DNA of 64,000 bases from Elysia crispata. Its lineage: Eukaryota > Mollusca > Gastropoda > Plakobranchidae. The stretch is taken from the NCBI GenBank assembly GCA_033675545.1, contig JAWDGP010004964.1:285001-349000 (forward strand), written 5' to 3'. The position numbers were made by a program, and so were the translations under genes. The notes beneath the pieces were generated by a model that saw nothing but the letters and a program-made list of their open reading frames with translations, was not told where the DNA came from and did not search any database. Below are positions 12,640 to 23,800 of this stretch, piece by piece; position 1 is the stretch's first letter; every line of letters begins with the position of its first letter.

Positions 12640-13620
12640 ATAAGTGTACAATGACAATATATATAGTAGTCAGTTGAAATTTGAATTCTCATTATTCATC
12701 TCTCGATAATTCAGGCTAGCTTTCTTTAATCCCAATTAACATTATGGGATTGATTCTGATATAAGCAATACTGGACATTTTGCTTTGCTGTTCATTCTTG
12801 CGTGATATTTTTGTGCTTCTTCTAACTAATTAAAACCAGTTTCAGCATTAGAAAGAAATTCTCAATACATAAAGCCATTTTAAAATTAATACAAAAGTAT
12901 ATAAATTCACACTGTAAGAAAAACACGTCATGGCTGTGGTGGTAGTAGTAGTAGCAGCAGCAGTGGGTGGAGGAGGAGAAGAAGAAGAGCAGTAATAGCC
13001 GTTACAGTCAATCAATTAGGTGCCCTCTCTATAGAGGAGGCGATCATGACCTTTTATTACTTAAATATATTAAAATTTAAATTATTTTTGTTTTAAATAT
13101 TTCATTATATAAGCCCCTAGTTTTAAATGTTACAAAACTTAAAATCATTTCTAAAGTAAGTCGATTTTAGTCGAGACGCGTATAATACAAGCCTTTTCAG
13201 TTGAATATTGCTCACCCGATCGGCTGGTTAATCAGCACACTGTTACGATGACGTTTGTTTATATTATAGCTAACTAGAGCAACTCCTTGACAGTCAAAAC
13301 AACCTCGTTCTCAATCTAACACGGAGGACGTGTTTTTCTTACAGTGTGAATGTCAAGGCCATGGTTCTTGCTAGTACCGGTCGGCCTAGTTTTGGATTAA
13401 CAAAAGATACAAACGCTTGTTGCATCGTCTTTTTATCCTAGTCTTTATTTGGCTAAGGTTTCACCCCATATTAATCTTTCTTTTTTGTGATTCCTTTTCA
13501 GAAGTAAAACGTGGGACCTTGTTTGAATCCTCAAAGCTTTCTTATCATCCAGTTACTATTTCTCTTGATAACGCTTTTAAAGAGAACAGGGAAAATATAT
13601 TAACTGGAGTAAAAACCTAA
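8667..13620 (+). CDS. 3' end of an unrecognised spliced gene (three exons)
   Basis: Three plus-strand exons with GT-AG borders join in frame: 8667-8748 (acceptor CATCAG, donor GTAAAA), 8825-8930 (acceptor AAATAG, donor GTAAAG) and 13502-13620 (acceptor TTTTCAG, stop TAA). The phases (2, 0, 1) match at each junction. The joined C-terminal part of about 101 residues contains YWSNRRKLGSVQLRQL, a hydrophobic stretch ILLTLAFYALINGQFAQ that could be one membrane segment, and a polar tail ending FKENRENILTGVKT. A canonical AATAAA follows at 13858. The 4.6-kb last intron holds the Merlin copy, a tandem duplication and a short inverted-end element. I do not recognise the family, and the 5' exons were not found. 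Three chance exons with matching phases are unlikely but possible. Confidence 0.42.
9932..10008 (+). promoter_or_regulatory. Three NRF1-type palindromes in the Merlin leader
   Basis: TGCGCATGCGTA at 9932, TGCGCATGCGCA at 9967 and TGCGCATGCGCA at 9997. They match the NRF1 consensus (YGCGCAYGCGCR); the second and third are perfect palindromes. They lie 105-181 bp upstream of the transposase ATG and are conserved in position in the second copy (32142-32218). A promoter role is inferred. Confidence 0.6.
10113..10640 (+). pseudogene. Merlin transposase fragment with one frameshift, 3' truncated
   Basis: The frame opens at ATG 10113 (MAACDKC). It has a zinc ribbon (CLHC, C, WRCRK, FCGFSVSDCKGTF) and then the ISXO2/IS1595-like helical region with VDWRSFCSEVC and QEQIGG. 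Just after GGQKE (about 10555-10560) the family's conserved continuation, VEVEIDDTQFVRRKYEKG with the first catalytic Asp, is found in another frame, so one frameshift separates them. Downstream of KGRLLND the family sequence ends and the other two catalytic residues are absent. Such proteins catalyse cut-and-paste transposition; this copy cannot. Confidence 0.8.
11488..11542. repeat. (TA)n microsatellite
   Basis: About 55 bp of TA dinucleotides following a short GAGAGAGAGTG, at the end of duplication unit 1. Confidence 0.97.
12544..12638. repeat. (GA)n microsatellite
   Basis: About 95 bp of uninterrupted GA dinucleotides, at the end of duplication unit 2. Confidence 0.97.
12906..13350. mobile_element. 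Short element with perfect 24-bp terminal inverted repeats (MITE-like)
   Basis: The left end, 12906-12929, begins TTCACACTGTAAGAAAAACA. Its exact 24-base reverse complement is at 13327-13350. The roughly 445-bp interior has no long ORF. It includes a triplet-rich patch (GTA/GCA/GGA, 12942-12995) and, at 13008-13054, a short sequence shared with the tail of the LINE remnant at 41.3 kb. No clear target duplication was seen because the outermost bases are themselves part of the inverted repeat. The superfamily is unknown. Confidence 0.7.
13008..13054 (-). mobile_element. LINE 3'-end scrap
   Basis: AATCAATTAGGTGCC followed, after a short variable stretch, by GATCATGACCTTT matches the 3' end of the LINE remnant at about 41260-41310 (AATCAAACAGGTGCC, then GATCATGACCTTT). 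Only about 45 bp remain. Confidence 0.45.
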
Positions 13621-13857
13621 TTAATGAATGTTTTGACAAAAATCTTATGTGAATTATCAATTGTGCTTTATTGTAATGCAATGTAAGCTGAAAGTCAAAC
13701 AGATTAAAGTTCATTTAACAGGCAATGAAAATGTCATATTCGTTTGTTATATACATAAGTTTCATTGACGTTATTTTTGAAAGACTGTATTATGTGTCTT
13801 TTTTAGGAGGCAATGTATATTATAAAATTATTTCTTTTTATAATTTGCATTTCTCTG

Positions 13858-13863
13858 AATAAA
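13858..13863 (+). promoter_or_regulatory. Candidate poly(A) signal AATAAA
   Basis: A canonical hexamer 238 bp after the TAA of the predicted plus-strand terminal exon, followed by a T-rich stretch from about 13890. It supports that exon as a real gene end. Confidence 0.45.
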
Positions 13864-14825
13864 CTCAGATAACACTCTTATCTGTCTTTGTTATTTTTTT
13901 TTTTATAATTTTCCCGTTTTTAATACCTCTCACATTCAATACATTGAATACCCAAAGGGTTTTGTATGTGTTTATGGTATTCAAGTGATTTCAATTCATT
14001 GCAATTTGCACAGAGTTTAAGATCCGTCATTTTTTTTTACAAAAGTAATATTGAACTCCATTTAAAGTAATAGGAACATAAACTCTATTACCGAATTGAT
14101 AATGCGTGGACGGTATATGTTGGTAACACAACATGGAATAGCCAACAATCAATATTGAATAATTAAATAGGAGTGAGAAAAACCTCTATACTTCTATCTC
14201 TATAAACAAGCATAAAAAAATATCATTACAATAGAATAGAATCCGAAATAAAAAAATATCAAAAATGGTAGAATCGATTTCGATTTTTTTCTTTCTCTAT
14301 ACTAATACAATTCCAATGCTGTAGAATCGAAATGATTTCTATAAATCATCAAAATAATACCATATTATCAAAATATAATCGAATTTGAGGCCCAAGTAAA
14401 AAGTACCCTTATATATCCTTTTCATAACATTTTTTCGATTTTTTTTTTTTAGTAATAATCATAATATTCCTCTTGGCTATGAGAACTGTCCATAGCATTA
14501 TTTATAGATATTATTCTATTTCCACTCTCTTTAGTGAGACACTCTGCTTCCACTGTTATAGCTAATCTTGATTTACCCAAGCAGGTAAGAAATTGGAAAC
14601 ACACACAAGGCCCTGACCGACAAAATCAAAACAACTCTAATGTAGAGGACACAGACGAGGAGGATAGAATGCAGACTGTCCAAACAACCTACGCTATTGA
14701 CACAAAATCAGAAAACAGAGAAAAGCAAACCTAAGAAAGGATTCACTAGTACAACGCAAGATACGTTGATTAAATATAGTTAAGCCAACAAGCCCAAAAA
14801 GTCAGACTGTTAAAAATTCGATTCT
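13864..14825. other. AT-rich DNA with one unrecognised small ORF
   Basis: Mostly T- and A-rich sequence. A plus-strand frame at 14534-14734 (66 codons, ending AIDTKSENREKQT) has a polar, acidic composition (NVEDTDEEDRMQTVQ) rather than low-complexity sequence. It starts shortly after a T-rich tract, so it could be an exon or a decayed element ORF. No family was recognised. Confidence 0.35.
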
Positions 14826-17800
14826 CCGGTGGCCATATTGTTTTAATGCTATTTATAGAGACAGAAATATTGGCCATCTCTATAATTAGCATAATTCCAA
14901 TATGGCCGCCGGTTAAATCTAATTTGGCAAATCTTTATAATTAGCATAATTACAATATGGCCGCCGGTTCATTCTAATTTGGCCATCTCTATAATTAGCA
15001 CAATTCCAATATGGCCGCCGGTTTATTCTAATTTGGCAAATCTTAATAAATAGAATAATTCCAATATGACCGCCGGTTAATTCCAGTTTGGCCATCTCTA
15101 TAAATAGCATAATTCCAATATGGCCGCCAGTTAAATCTATTTTGGTTATCTCTACAATTAACATAATTCCAATATTGCCGCCGGTTAAATCTATTTTGGC
15201 CATCTCTATAATTATCATAAATCGAATATGGCCGCAGGTTAATTCTATTTTCGCCATCTCTATAAATAGCATAATACCTATGGCCGCCGGTTAATTCAAT
15301 TTTGACCATCTCTAAAATAAGCATAATTTCAATATGGTCGCCGGTTAATTCCAATTTGACCATCTCTATAAATAGCATAATTCCAATATGGCCGCCGATT
15401 ATTTATACTTTGACAATCGCTATAATTAGCATAATTCCAATATGGCCGCCGGTTAATTCTATTTTGGCCATCTCTATAATTAGCATAATTCCAATATGGC
15501 AGACGGTTAATTCTATTTTGACCATCTCTATAATTAGCATAATTCCAATATGGCCGCCGGTTAATTCTAATTTGGCAAATCTCTATAATTAGCATAAATC
15601 CAATATGGCCGCCGGTTAAATGTATTTTGGCCATCTCCATATTTAAGATAATTCCAATATGGCAGCCGGTTAATTCTATTTTCGCCATCTCTAAAATTAG
15701 TATATATCCAATATGGCTGCCAGTTAAATCTACTTTTGCTATCTCTACAATTAACATAATTCCAATATTGCCGCCGGTTAAATCTATTTTGGCCATCTCT
15801 ATAAATAGCATAATTCCAATATGGCCGCCGGTTCATTCAATTTTGACCATCTCTAAAATAAGCATAATTTCAATATGGTCGCCGGTTAATTCCAATTTGG
15901 CCATCTCTATAAATAGCATAATTCCAATATGGCCGCCGATTATTTATACTTTGACAATCGCTATAATTAGCATAATTCCAATATGGCCGCCGGTTAATTC
16001 TAATTTGGCAAATCTCTATAATTAGCATAAATCCAATATGGCTGCCGGTTAAATGTATTTTGGCCATCTCCATATTTAAGATAATTCAAATATGGCCGCC
16101 GGTTAATTCTATTTTCGCCATCTCTAAAATTAGTATATATCCAATATGACTGCCAGTTAAATCTATTTTGGCTATCTCTACAATTAACATTATTCCAATA
16201 TTGCCGCCGGTTAAATCTATTTTGACCATCTCTATAAATAGCATAATTCCAATATGGCCGCCGGTTCATTCTATTTTGGCCATCTCTATAATAAGCATAA
16301 ATCCAATATGGCCGCCGGTTAATTCTATTTTGGCCATCCCCAAAATTAAGATAATTCCAATATGGCCGCCGGTTAAATGTATTTTGGCCATCTCCATAAT
16401 TAAGGTAATTCAAATATGGCTGCCGGTTAATTCCAATTTGGCCATCTCTATAAATAGCATAATTTCAATATGGCCGCCGAATATTTATACTTTGACCATC
16501 GCTATAATTAGCATAATTCCAATATGGCCGCCGGTTAATTTTAATTTGGCAAATCTCTATAATTAGCATAATTTCAATATGGCCGCCGGTTAAATTTATT
16601 TTGGCCATCTCTATAAATAGCATAATTCTAATATGGCCGCCGATTAATTCTATTTTGGCCATCTCTATAATAAGCATAATTCCCATATGGCCGTTGATTA
16701 ATTTCAATTTGGCCATCTCTACAATGAGCATAATTCCAATATGGCCGGTTAAATTTTAATTTGGAAGATCTCTATAAATAGCAATACTTCCAATATGGCC
16801 GTCGGTTAATTCTATTTTGACCATCTCTAAAAAAAGTATAATTTCAATAAGGGCGCCGGTTAATTCTAATGTGGCAAATCTCTATAAATAGCATAATTCC
16901 AATATGGCCGCCGGTTAATTCTATTTTGGCCATCCCCATAATTAGCATAATTCCAATATGGCCGCCAGTTAATTCTTATTTGGCCATATCTATAAATTGC
17001 ATAATTCCAATATGGCCGCCGGTTAAATGTATTTTGGCCATCTACATAACTAAGATAATTTCAATATGGCCGCCGGTTAATTCTATTTTCGCCATCTCTG
17101 TAAATAGCATATTCCAATATGGCCGCCGGTTAATTCTATTTTTTTACCATCTCCATATTTAAGATAATTCCAATATGGCCGACGGTTAATTCTATTTTCG
17201 CCATGTCTAAAATTAGTATATATCCAATATGGCTGCCAGTTAAATCTATTTTGGCTATCTCTACAATTAACATAATTGCAATATTGCCGCCGGTTAAATC
17301 TATTTTGGCCATCTCTTTAAATAGCATAATTCCAATATGGCCGCCAGTTCATTCAATTTTGACCATGTCTAAAATAAGCATATTTTCAATATGGTCGCCG
17401 GTTAATTCCAATTTGGCCATCTTTATAAATAGCATAATTCCAATATGGCCGCCGATTATTTATACTTTGACAATCGCTATAATTAGCATAATTCCAATAT
17501 GGCTGCCGGTTAATTTTAATTTGGCAAATCTCTATAATTAGTATATATCCAATATGACCGCCAGTTAAATCTATTTTGGCTATCTCTACAATTAACATTA
17601 TTCCAATATTGCCGCCGGTTAAATCTATTTTGGCCATCTCTATAAATAGCATAATTCCAATATGGCCGCCGGTTCATTCTATTTTGGCCATCTCTATAAT
17701 AAGCATAAATCCAATATGGCCGCCGGTAATTCTATTTTGGCCATCCCCAAAATTAAGATAATTCCAATATGGCCGCCGGTTAAATGTATTTTGGCCATCT

Positions 17801-19692
17801 CCATAATTAAGGTAATTCAAATATGTCTGCCGATTAATTCCAATTTGGCCATCTCTATAAATAGCATAATTTCAATATGGCCGCCGATTATTTATACTTT
17901 GACCATCGCTATAATTAGCATAATTCCAATATGGCCGCCGGTTAATTTTAATTTGGCAAATCTCTATAATTAGCATAATTTCAATATGGCCGCCGGTTAA
18001 ATTTATTTTGGCCATCTCTATAAATAGCATAATTCTAATATGGCCGCCGATTAATTCTATTTTGGCCATCTCTATAATAAGCATAATTCCAATATGGCCG
18101 TTGATTAATTTCAATTTGGCCATCTCTACAATGAGCATAATTCCAATATGGCCGGTTAAATTTTAATTTGGAAGATCTCTATAAATAGCAATACTTCCAA
18201 TATGGCCGTCGGTTAATTCTATTTTCACCATCTCTAAAAGAAGTATAATTACAATAAGGGCGCCGGTTAATTCTAATGTGGCAAATCTCTATAATTAGCA
18301 TAATTCCAATATGGCCTTCGGTTAATTCTATTTTGGCCATCTCTATAATAAGCATAAATCCAATATGGTCGCCGGTTAATTCTATTTTGATCATCTCTAA
18401 AAATAGCATTATTTCAATATGGCCGCCGGTTAATTCTTTTTTTTAATCTCTATATATAGCATAATTTCAATATGGCCGCCGGGGAATTCTAGTTTTTCAT
18501 CTCTATAAATACCATAATTTCAATATGGCCGCCGATTAGTTCTATTTTTTCAGCCATAAAAATAGCATAGTTTCAATATGGCCGCCGGTTAATTCCAATT
18601 TTGCCACCTCTATAATTAGCATTATTCCAATATGGCCTCTGGATGATTTCAATTTTTGCCACATCTAAAATTTGCATAAATCCAATATGGCCTCCGGTTA
18701 ATTCTAATGTGGCCATCTCTAAAATAAGCATAATTTCAATAAGGCTGCCGGTTAGTTCTAATGTGGCAAATCTCTATAAATAGCATAATTACATTATAAC
18801 CGCCTGTTAATTCCAATTTTGCCATCTCTATAAATGGCATAAATGCAATATGGCCGCCGGTTAAATCTATTTTGGCCATCTCTATAATAAGCATAAATCT
18901 AATATGGCCGCCGGTTAAATGTATATGGCCATCTCCATATTTCAGATAATTCCAATATGGCCGCCGGTTAATTCTATTTTCGCCATCTCTAAAATTAGTA
19001 TTTATCCAATATGGCCGCCAGTTAAATCTATTTTGGCCATCCCCAAAATTAAGATAATTCCAATATGGCCGCCGGTTAAATGAATTTTGGCCATCTCTAT
19101 ATTTAAGGTAATTCAAATATGGCCGCCGGTTAATTCCAATTTGGCCATCTCTATAATAGCATAATTCCAATATGGCCGCCGATTATTTATACTTTGACCA
19201 TCGCTATAATTAGCATAATTCCAATATGGCCGCCGGTTAATTTTAATTTAGCAAATCTCTATAACTAGCATAATTTCAATATGGCCGCCGGTTAAATCTA
19301 TTTTGGCCATCTCTATAATAAGCATAATTCCAATATGGCCGTTGATTAATTTCAATTTGGCCATCTCTATAATGAGCATAATTCCAATATGGCCGGTTAA
19401 ATTCTAATTTGGCAGATCTCTATAAATAGCATAATTCCAATATGGCCGCCAGTTTATTCTAATTTGGCCATATCTATAAATTGCATAATTCCAATATGGC
19501 CGCCGGTTAAATGTATTTTGGCCATCTCCATAATTAAGATAATTCCAATATGGCCGCCGGTTAATTCTAATTTGGGAAATCTCTATAATTAGCATAATTT
19601 TAAAATGGCAGCCGGTTAGTTCTATTTTGGCCATCTCTATAATTAGCGTAATTCCAATATGGCCGCCGATTAATTCTATTTTGACCATCTCT
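14826..19692. repeat. 54-bp satellite array, about 90 copies
   Basis: Tandem copies of a 54-bp unit consisting of a GC-rich core (CCAATATGGCCGCCGGTTAA) followed by an AT-rich part (TTCTATTTTGGCCATCTCTA, then TAATTAGCATAATT). Most copies keep exactly 54 bp, with a few short units (for example near 16740 and 18150). Because 54 is 18 codons, several frames stay open: minus-strand peptides repeat NRRPYWNYANYRDGQNRI or GGHIGIMLIIEMAKIELT, and the plus strand repeats NSIIPIWPPVNSILAISI. All frames are broken by stops every few hundred bases, so I treat these ORFs as by-products of the repeat. The first unit (14826-14869) is inverted relative to the rest. Confidence 0.97.
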
Positions 19693-20405
19693 GTTTCATG
19701 AAAAAAGTAACGTTTCATCCTGACCATTCACTGCTTTGCTGATGGAGAAGAAGGAATAGGACTAGGAAAAGCAGCAGTATTTGAATTTGTTACAAACAGG
19801 AAATTAAACCAGGAATATGAAAATTGTAACCTAGAAGTAATTCTGCCTAACTAAATGCAGGTAGTTTAAACTTCCATTATCCAAGCTTCACAACATCCTC
19901 AGCCCAAATATCTATTTTTGCAACAAGTTCAATGTTTAAGTCTCACTGATGGTGCTAAGGCCCCACACAAAGATACAATGGGAGGCCTACTAATTGCATT
20001 ATTTTCAAGACAGGCTAAAAAAAAATTGGACTGTGAACAAAAAAAAGGCACTAGTGATGCAGATATAACTGCAATTCTGAATTCTATAATTATAAAACAT
20101 TTATAGACAAAAAAAAAGTAAGAAGGTTTCAACAAATTTGTTTAATGAAACTATTTTTTCAAGCAAATGATGTTCGCAATGTGAAGCCCATTGTGAATTT
20201 TCAAACTCAAAAGACATAAAAATACCTCAGCTTTTTTTTTAAACACTCACATAAGTTTTTCGACACATTGTCATAAATAGTTTTCATGGACTAAACAAAC
20301 ATAAAATAGGGCTATGGGGGAGGAGAATAAGCAGACATCAGTAACTTCCAAATAATGCCAATTGATTTACCATTTTCTTTATTTCTATACATGTACAACC
20401 CCTCC
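19693..20405. other. Flank of the satellite, no recognised gene
   Basis: Plus-strand frames read FADGEEGIGLGKAAVFEF near 19735-19850 and MGGLLIALFSRQAKKKLDCE at 19918-20106, separated by stops. The composition is not low-complexity, so this may be a decayed gene or element interrupted by the satellite, but I do not recognise it. The 3' end of the coatomer zeta transcript probably lies at the right edge. Confidence 0.35.
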
Positions 20406-20411
20406 TTTATT
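20378..20411 (-). promoter_or_regulatory. Candidate poly(A) signals for the coatomer zeta gene
   Basis: Minus-strand AATAAA hexamers at 20411-20406 and 20383-20378, about 425-450 bp after the stop codon. If either is used, the 3' untranslated region includes the (CT)n tract at 20532. Confidence 0.4.
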
Positions 20412-20525
20412 TTTACTTGCAACAAACATAGTGACTACAATTGAATAAAAAGCTATCATATCTTGATGCCCTTTCACACTCTCAGCATCTATGTCGATCT
20501 CTTTGTCCCCACCCATTTGCGCTTG

Positions 20526-20632
<107 letters not shown>

Positions 20633-20833
20633 ACTCTATCTTTCTTCCCCCTCCTTCCCCTCTCTTTCTCTCTTCTCTGAAGCATACTAACAAATCCAGC
20701 CAAATCAAATTTCATACCACAAATTCCAAAATCAAATACCCCAGCAATACATTAATCCTCAGTAGACATTGTAATATGAGAATGACAAACAGCAACTGGT
20801 GCATAAATGTTCCATGAGTGTTGTCCCAGCCCA

Positions 20834-23800
20834 CTACTTTAGAAGAGACCACTTGATCTGATCTTTTGCTGATTGCAACACCTGCAAATACAAACAAAAA
20901 AGGGAAAAAACTATCATTAAAATTTCATAAGCTTTTCCAATATCATGGAATTATGAGCAAAAGAAATTATTTTGAAAATCTGATCAGTATTTCTGAAAAC
21001 ACTGTTCTCTAATTTCGCCCAGACCCTATATATCATACATGTTTCATGATTTGTTTGGTGGTGTACCACTTCAGCAAACCTCTTATAAATCATGATCAAA
21101 GGTACTGATAAAGTAAAGAGCACATGTTAGAATAAAGACCCAATTCAAAATTAAATAAATGCACTTGATTCTTTTCAGTTAAAGCTGCAAATACCAGAAA
21201 GAATTAATAATATACTATGACTGTCTGACTCATGTGTTTGCCTTATACAAAAAAAAATTAAAAAAAAAATGAAAGGGATAAAGAAAATAGAAAACTGAGT
21301 ATTACAAGTTATAGTGTAAAATTCTGTATTTTTAAAGGATAAGGAAAAAAAACATCTTAGCTTTCTCAAAGAATGTCTATTCATCTACTAAGTAATGTTT
21401 TCTTTTTTGCCTGTATTTCTTAAAAAAAAAGAAAACAATGTTGAAATAAAGGCTATATAAGAAAGAAAATAAAACCCATTTTTCAAATTTGTAACACTTG
21501 ATACTGCGGGAAATAAAAATACTATCTCAACCAAAGCAGAAGACGGACTTAAAAGTTTATATTTTATTTGTGCTGAAATACAAACTGCAATATATCAAGA
21601 GGATGATATGTATGATATATTAATGCATTTAAATTGTAGAATTTTTCATAGTCCTGACAGAGCTGAGAAGGAAAAAAAAATTTTTTTTTTTGCCAGTTTT
21701 TCTGTTACGATCTTTTATGTCGCTTGAAAGATAAACATGTTTGTGTTTATTTATTCTCATAAACCCCTATTATAAATCTTAGTTAACCAAATATCTATAT
21801 TTTTTTTTTTTTTTTGGGGGGGGGGGAAAGAAGTAGAATGTGATAAAAATATTGATACAACATGTACGTTGAAAACAGTGTAAAAGCCAAATAAAGATTG
21901 GGTCTGCCAAACATAGTATAAAGAAAAGCTTGTATAGAATATTTTTGCATTTATGGATTATTTTGTCATGATTGCACTAAATTGTGTCCAATCCTCAGGT
22001 TCATAAAAAGAATCACATTTTTATCAAAGTATTTGGAAATCTTGTAGGCCTTTATATAATACAGAAATTAAAATATAATTGGCTGAAAAAAAATGATTGC
22101 TAAGCCAAATAAAAGAAGCAAATTTATTAAATTTCTAATTGAATCTCAAGTTTTCTTTTGGACTTTTACAACACATATTTTACATATAACATAATTTTGC
22201 AGCTTATAAAGTAGGGAAATCTTTTAAAAAAAGTTGTCTCCTTTTTGACAAGATACTAATGGGAGGAGGAAAAAAAAGCTAAGCAACCACAGTGTAAACT
22301 CTCCGCTAAATCCCCCTCAGCATAAAATTGACTTACCTGCAACTTTTGAGTTAGCTGCTTTGATATAAATAACAGTTTCTAATGTCAGTAAATAAAGCTA
22401 TCACCTGTATGATCCTCATGATAAAACATTAAGTTTATGGAAAGGTGGTGAGTAGGACTCAGTATAAATATCTAAGTTCAGGATTTCTTGGTTTAAAATA
22501 GATTCATGAAATAGAAGTATATTATAATAATCAACTTAAAAAATATAAATTTGCATTTATGTACAGGGTAGCTTTACAAAAGACGTCAGTTGGTCACTGG
22601 TAACAATAAGAACTCTAGATTGAAAGGTCTTGAGTTTGATTATGAATCTGGCCAGGGACATACTTATCATTCTGCCCTTAGAAAAAGTATTGTGCTCGAT
22701 TTTCCTCACTGTAACTCATTGTCAATGGATAACAGCTTCAGTTGACGTTTAGCAGCATGCAACAGACCAGTATCCTGTCCAGACTATGATTGGAATGTGA
22801 CATCTGTTCTTTAAACTTTTTAAAATAAAACTACTTGGCGCGTCTATGATTCCTTCATGTAAGGTCATTTGGTTCTCAAAGTATCTAATTGGCCCTAAAA
22901 ACAGTGCTGAATGTTAGAAGAAGGAAGTTCAGACAGTTTTGGAAAGAACAGTTCTTGTTATATATATAGAAGTAATCAAGACATAAAACTTTTCCTTTTT
23001 ATAACATAGGATTTAGCTAAAATCCTTTCAATAGCTCTTACCAGTCTTGTGTGTAATTAAATTAAGTATTTTCAAAGCAAACAAATCCATACACTATGTC
23101 AAATTAATGCATGATAGCTGCTGTTGCTTCCTCATCTGCTCTACCCAAGAAGCTCTCATTTGTATGGGAAATTGGCTTTAAAAAATATGTTCTTAAAAAT
23201 ACATATAACTAATTTAATTCAGTAAAATAGATGTATAAATTGGCCATACAAGCCGAAAATAGCTTTGCCCACTAATCTTAATGTAAGCCTTCAATGCATC
23301 TTCCTTTGAATCATATTTACCACAATATCAATAAAATATATCACAAAAATTGTACTGTGTACAAATTAAGAGTGGAGTCATGGAATACACAATCATTTAT
23401 AAAAATTACACCTAGAAATCGCCACAACCATCTATCAATAAATAAATACAACCCGCAAGAAAGAATGGTTTTGAACAAAAATAATTAGCCAAAATAAATG
23501 TACAGCACCACCCATGCAGCTTTCACCATGCCCGTAAAGGAAAAATAAAAAAAAATATTCCCACTTTAGCCATCAGGACTTTGGAAGACTCAAGTTCTAA
23601 TTTTGAGCTGGACAACTTGTGATAAGAATGTATTTAACACTGAATTTTGTTCTCTTTAAAACCGATCACTGACCCACATCTTTCTTTTTCTCTACCCAAG
23701 AACACTGTTAAAATGCTCTCGATTTACAGATAAGACAGTTACTCCACAAAAAATGTCTCCGCCATGTTGCCTTGTAAAAAGAAGAAGAGAAAAATGCCAA

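Noticed and set aside
14919..19727. Two dozen ORFs within the 54-bp array as a repeat-protein gene family
   Set aside because: Several frames on both strands are open equally, all end at random within a few hundred bases, and no start, splice or promoter signal is shared. A satellite explains them all.
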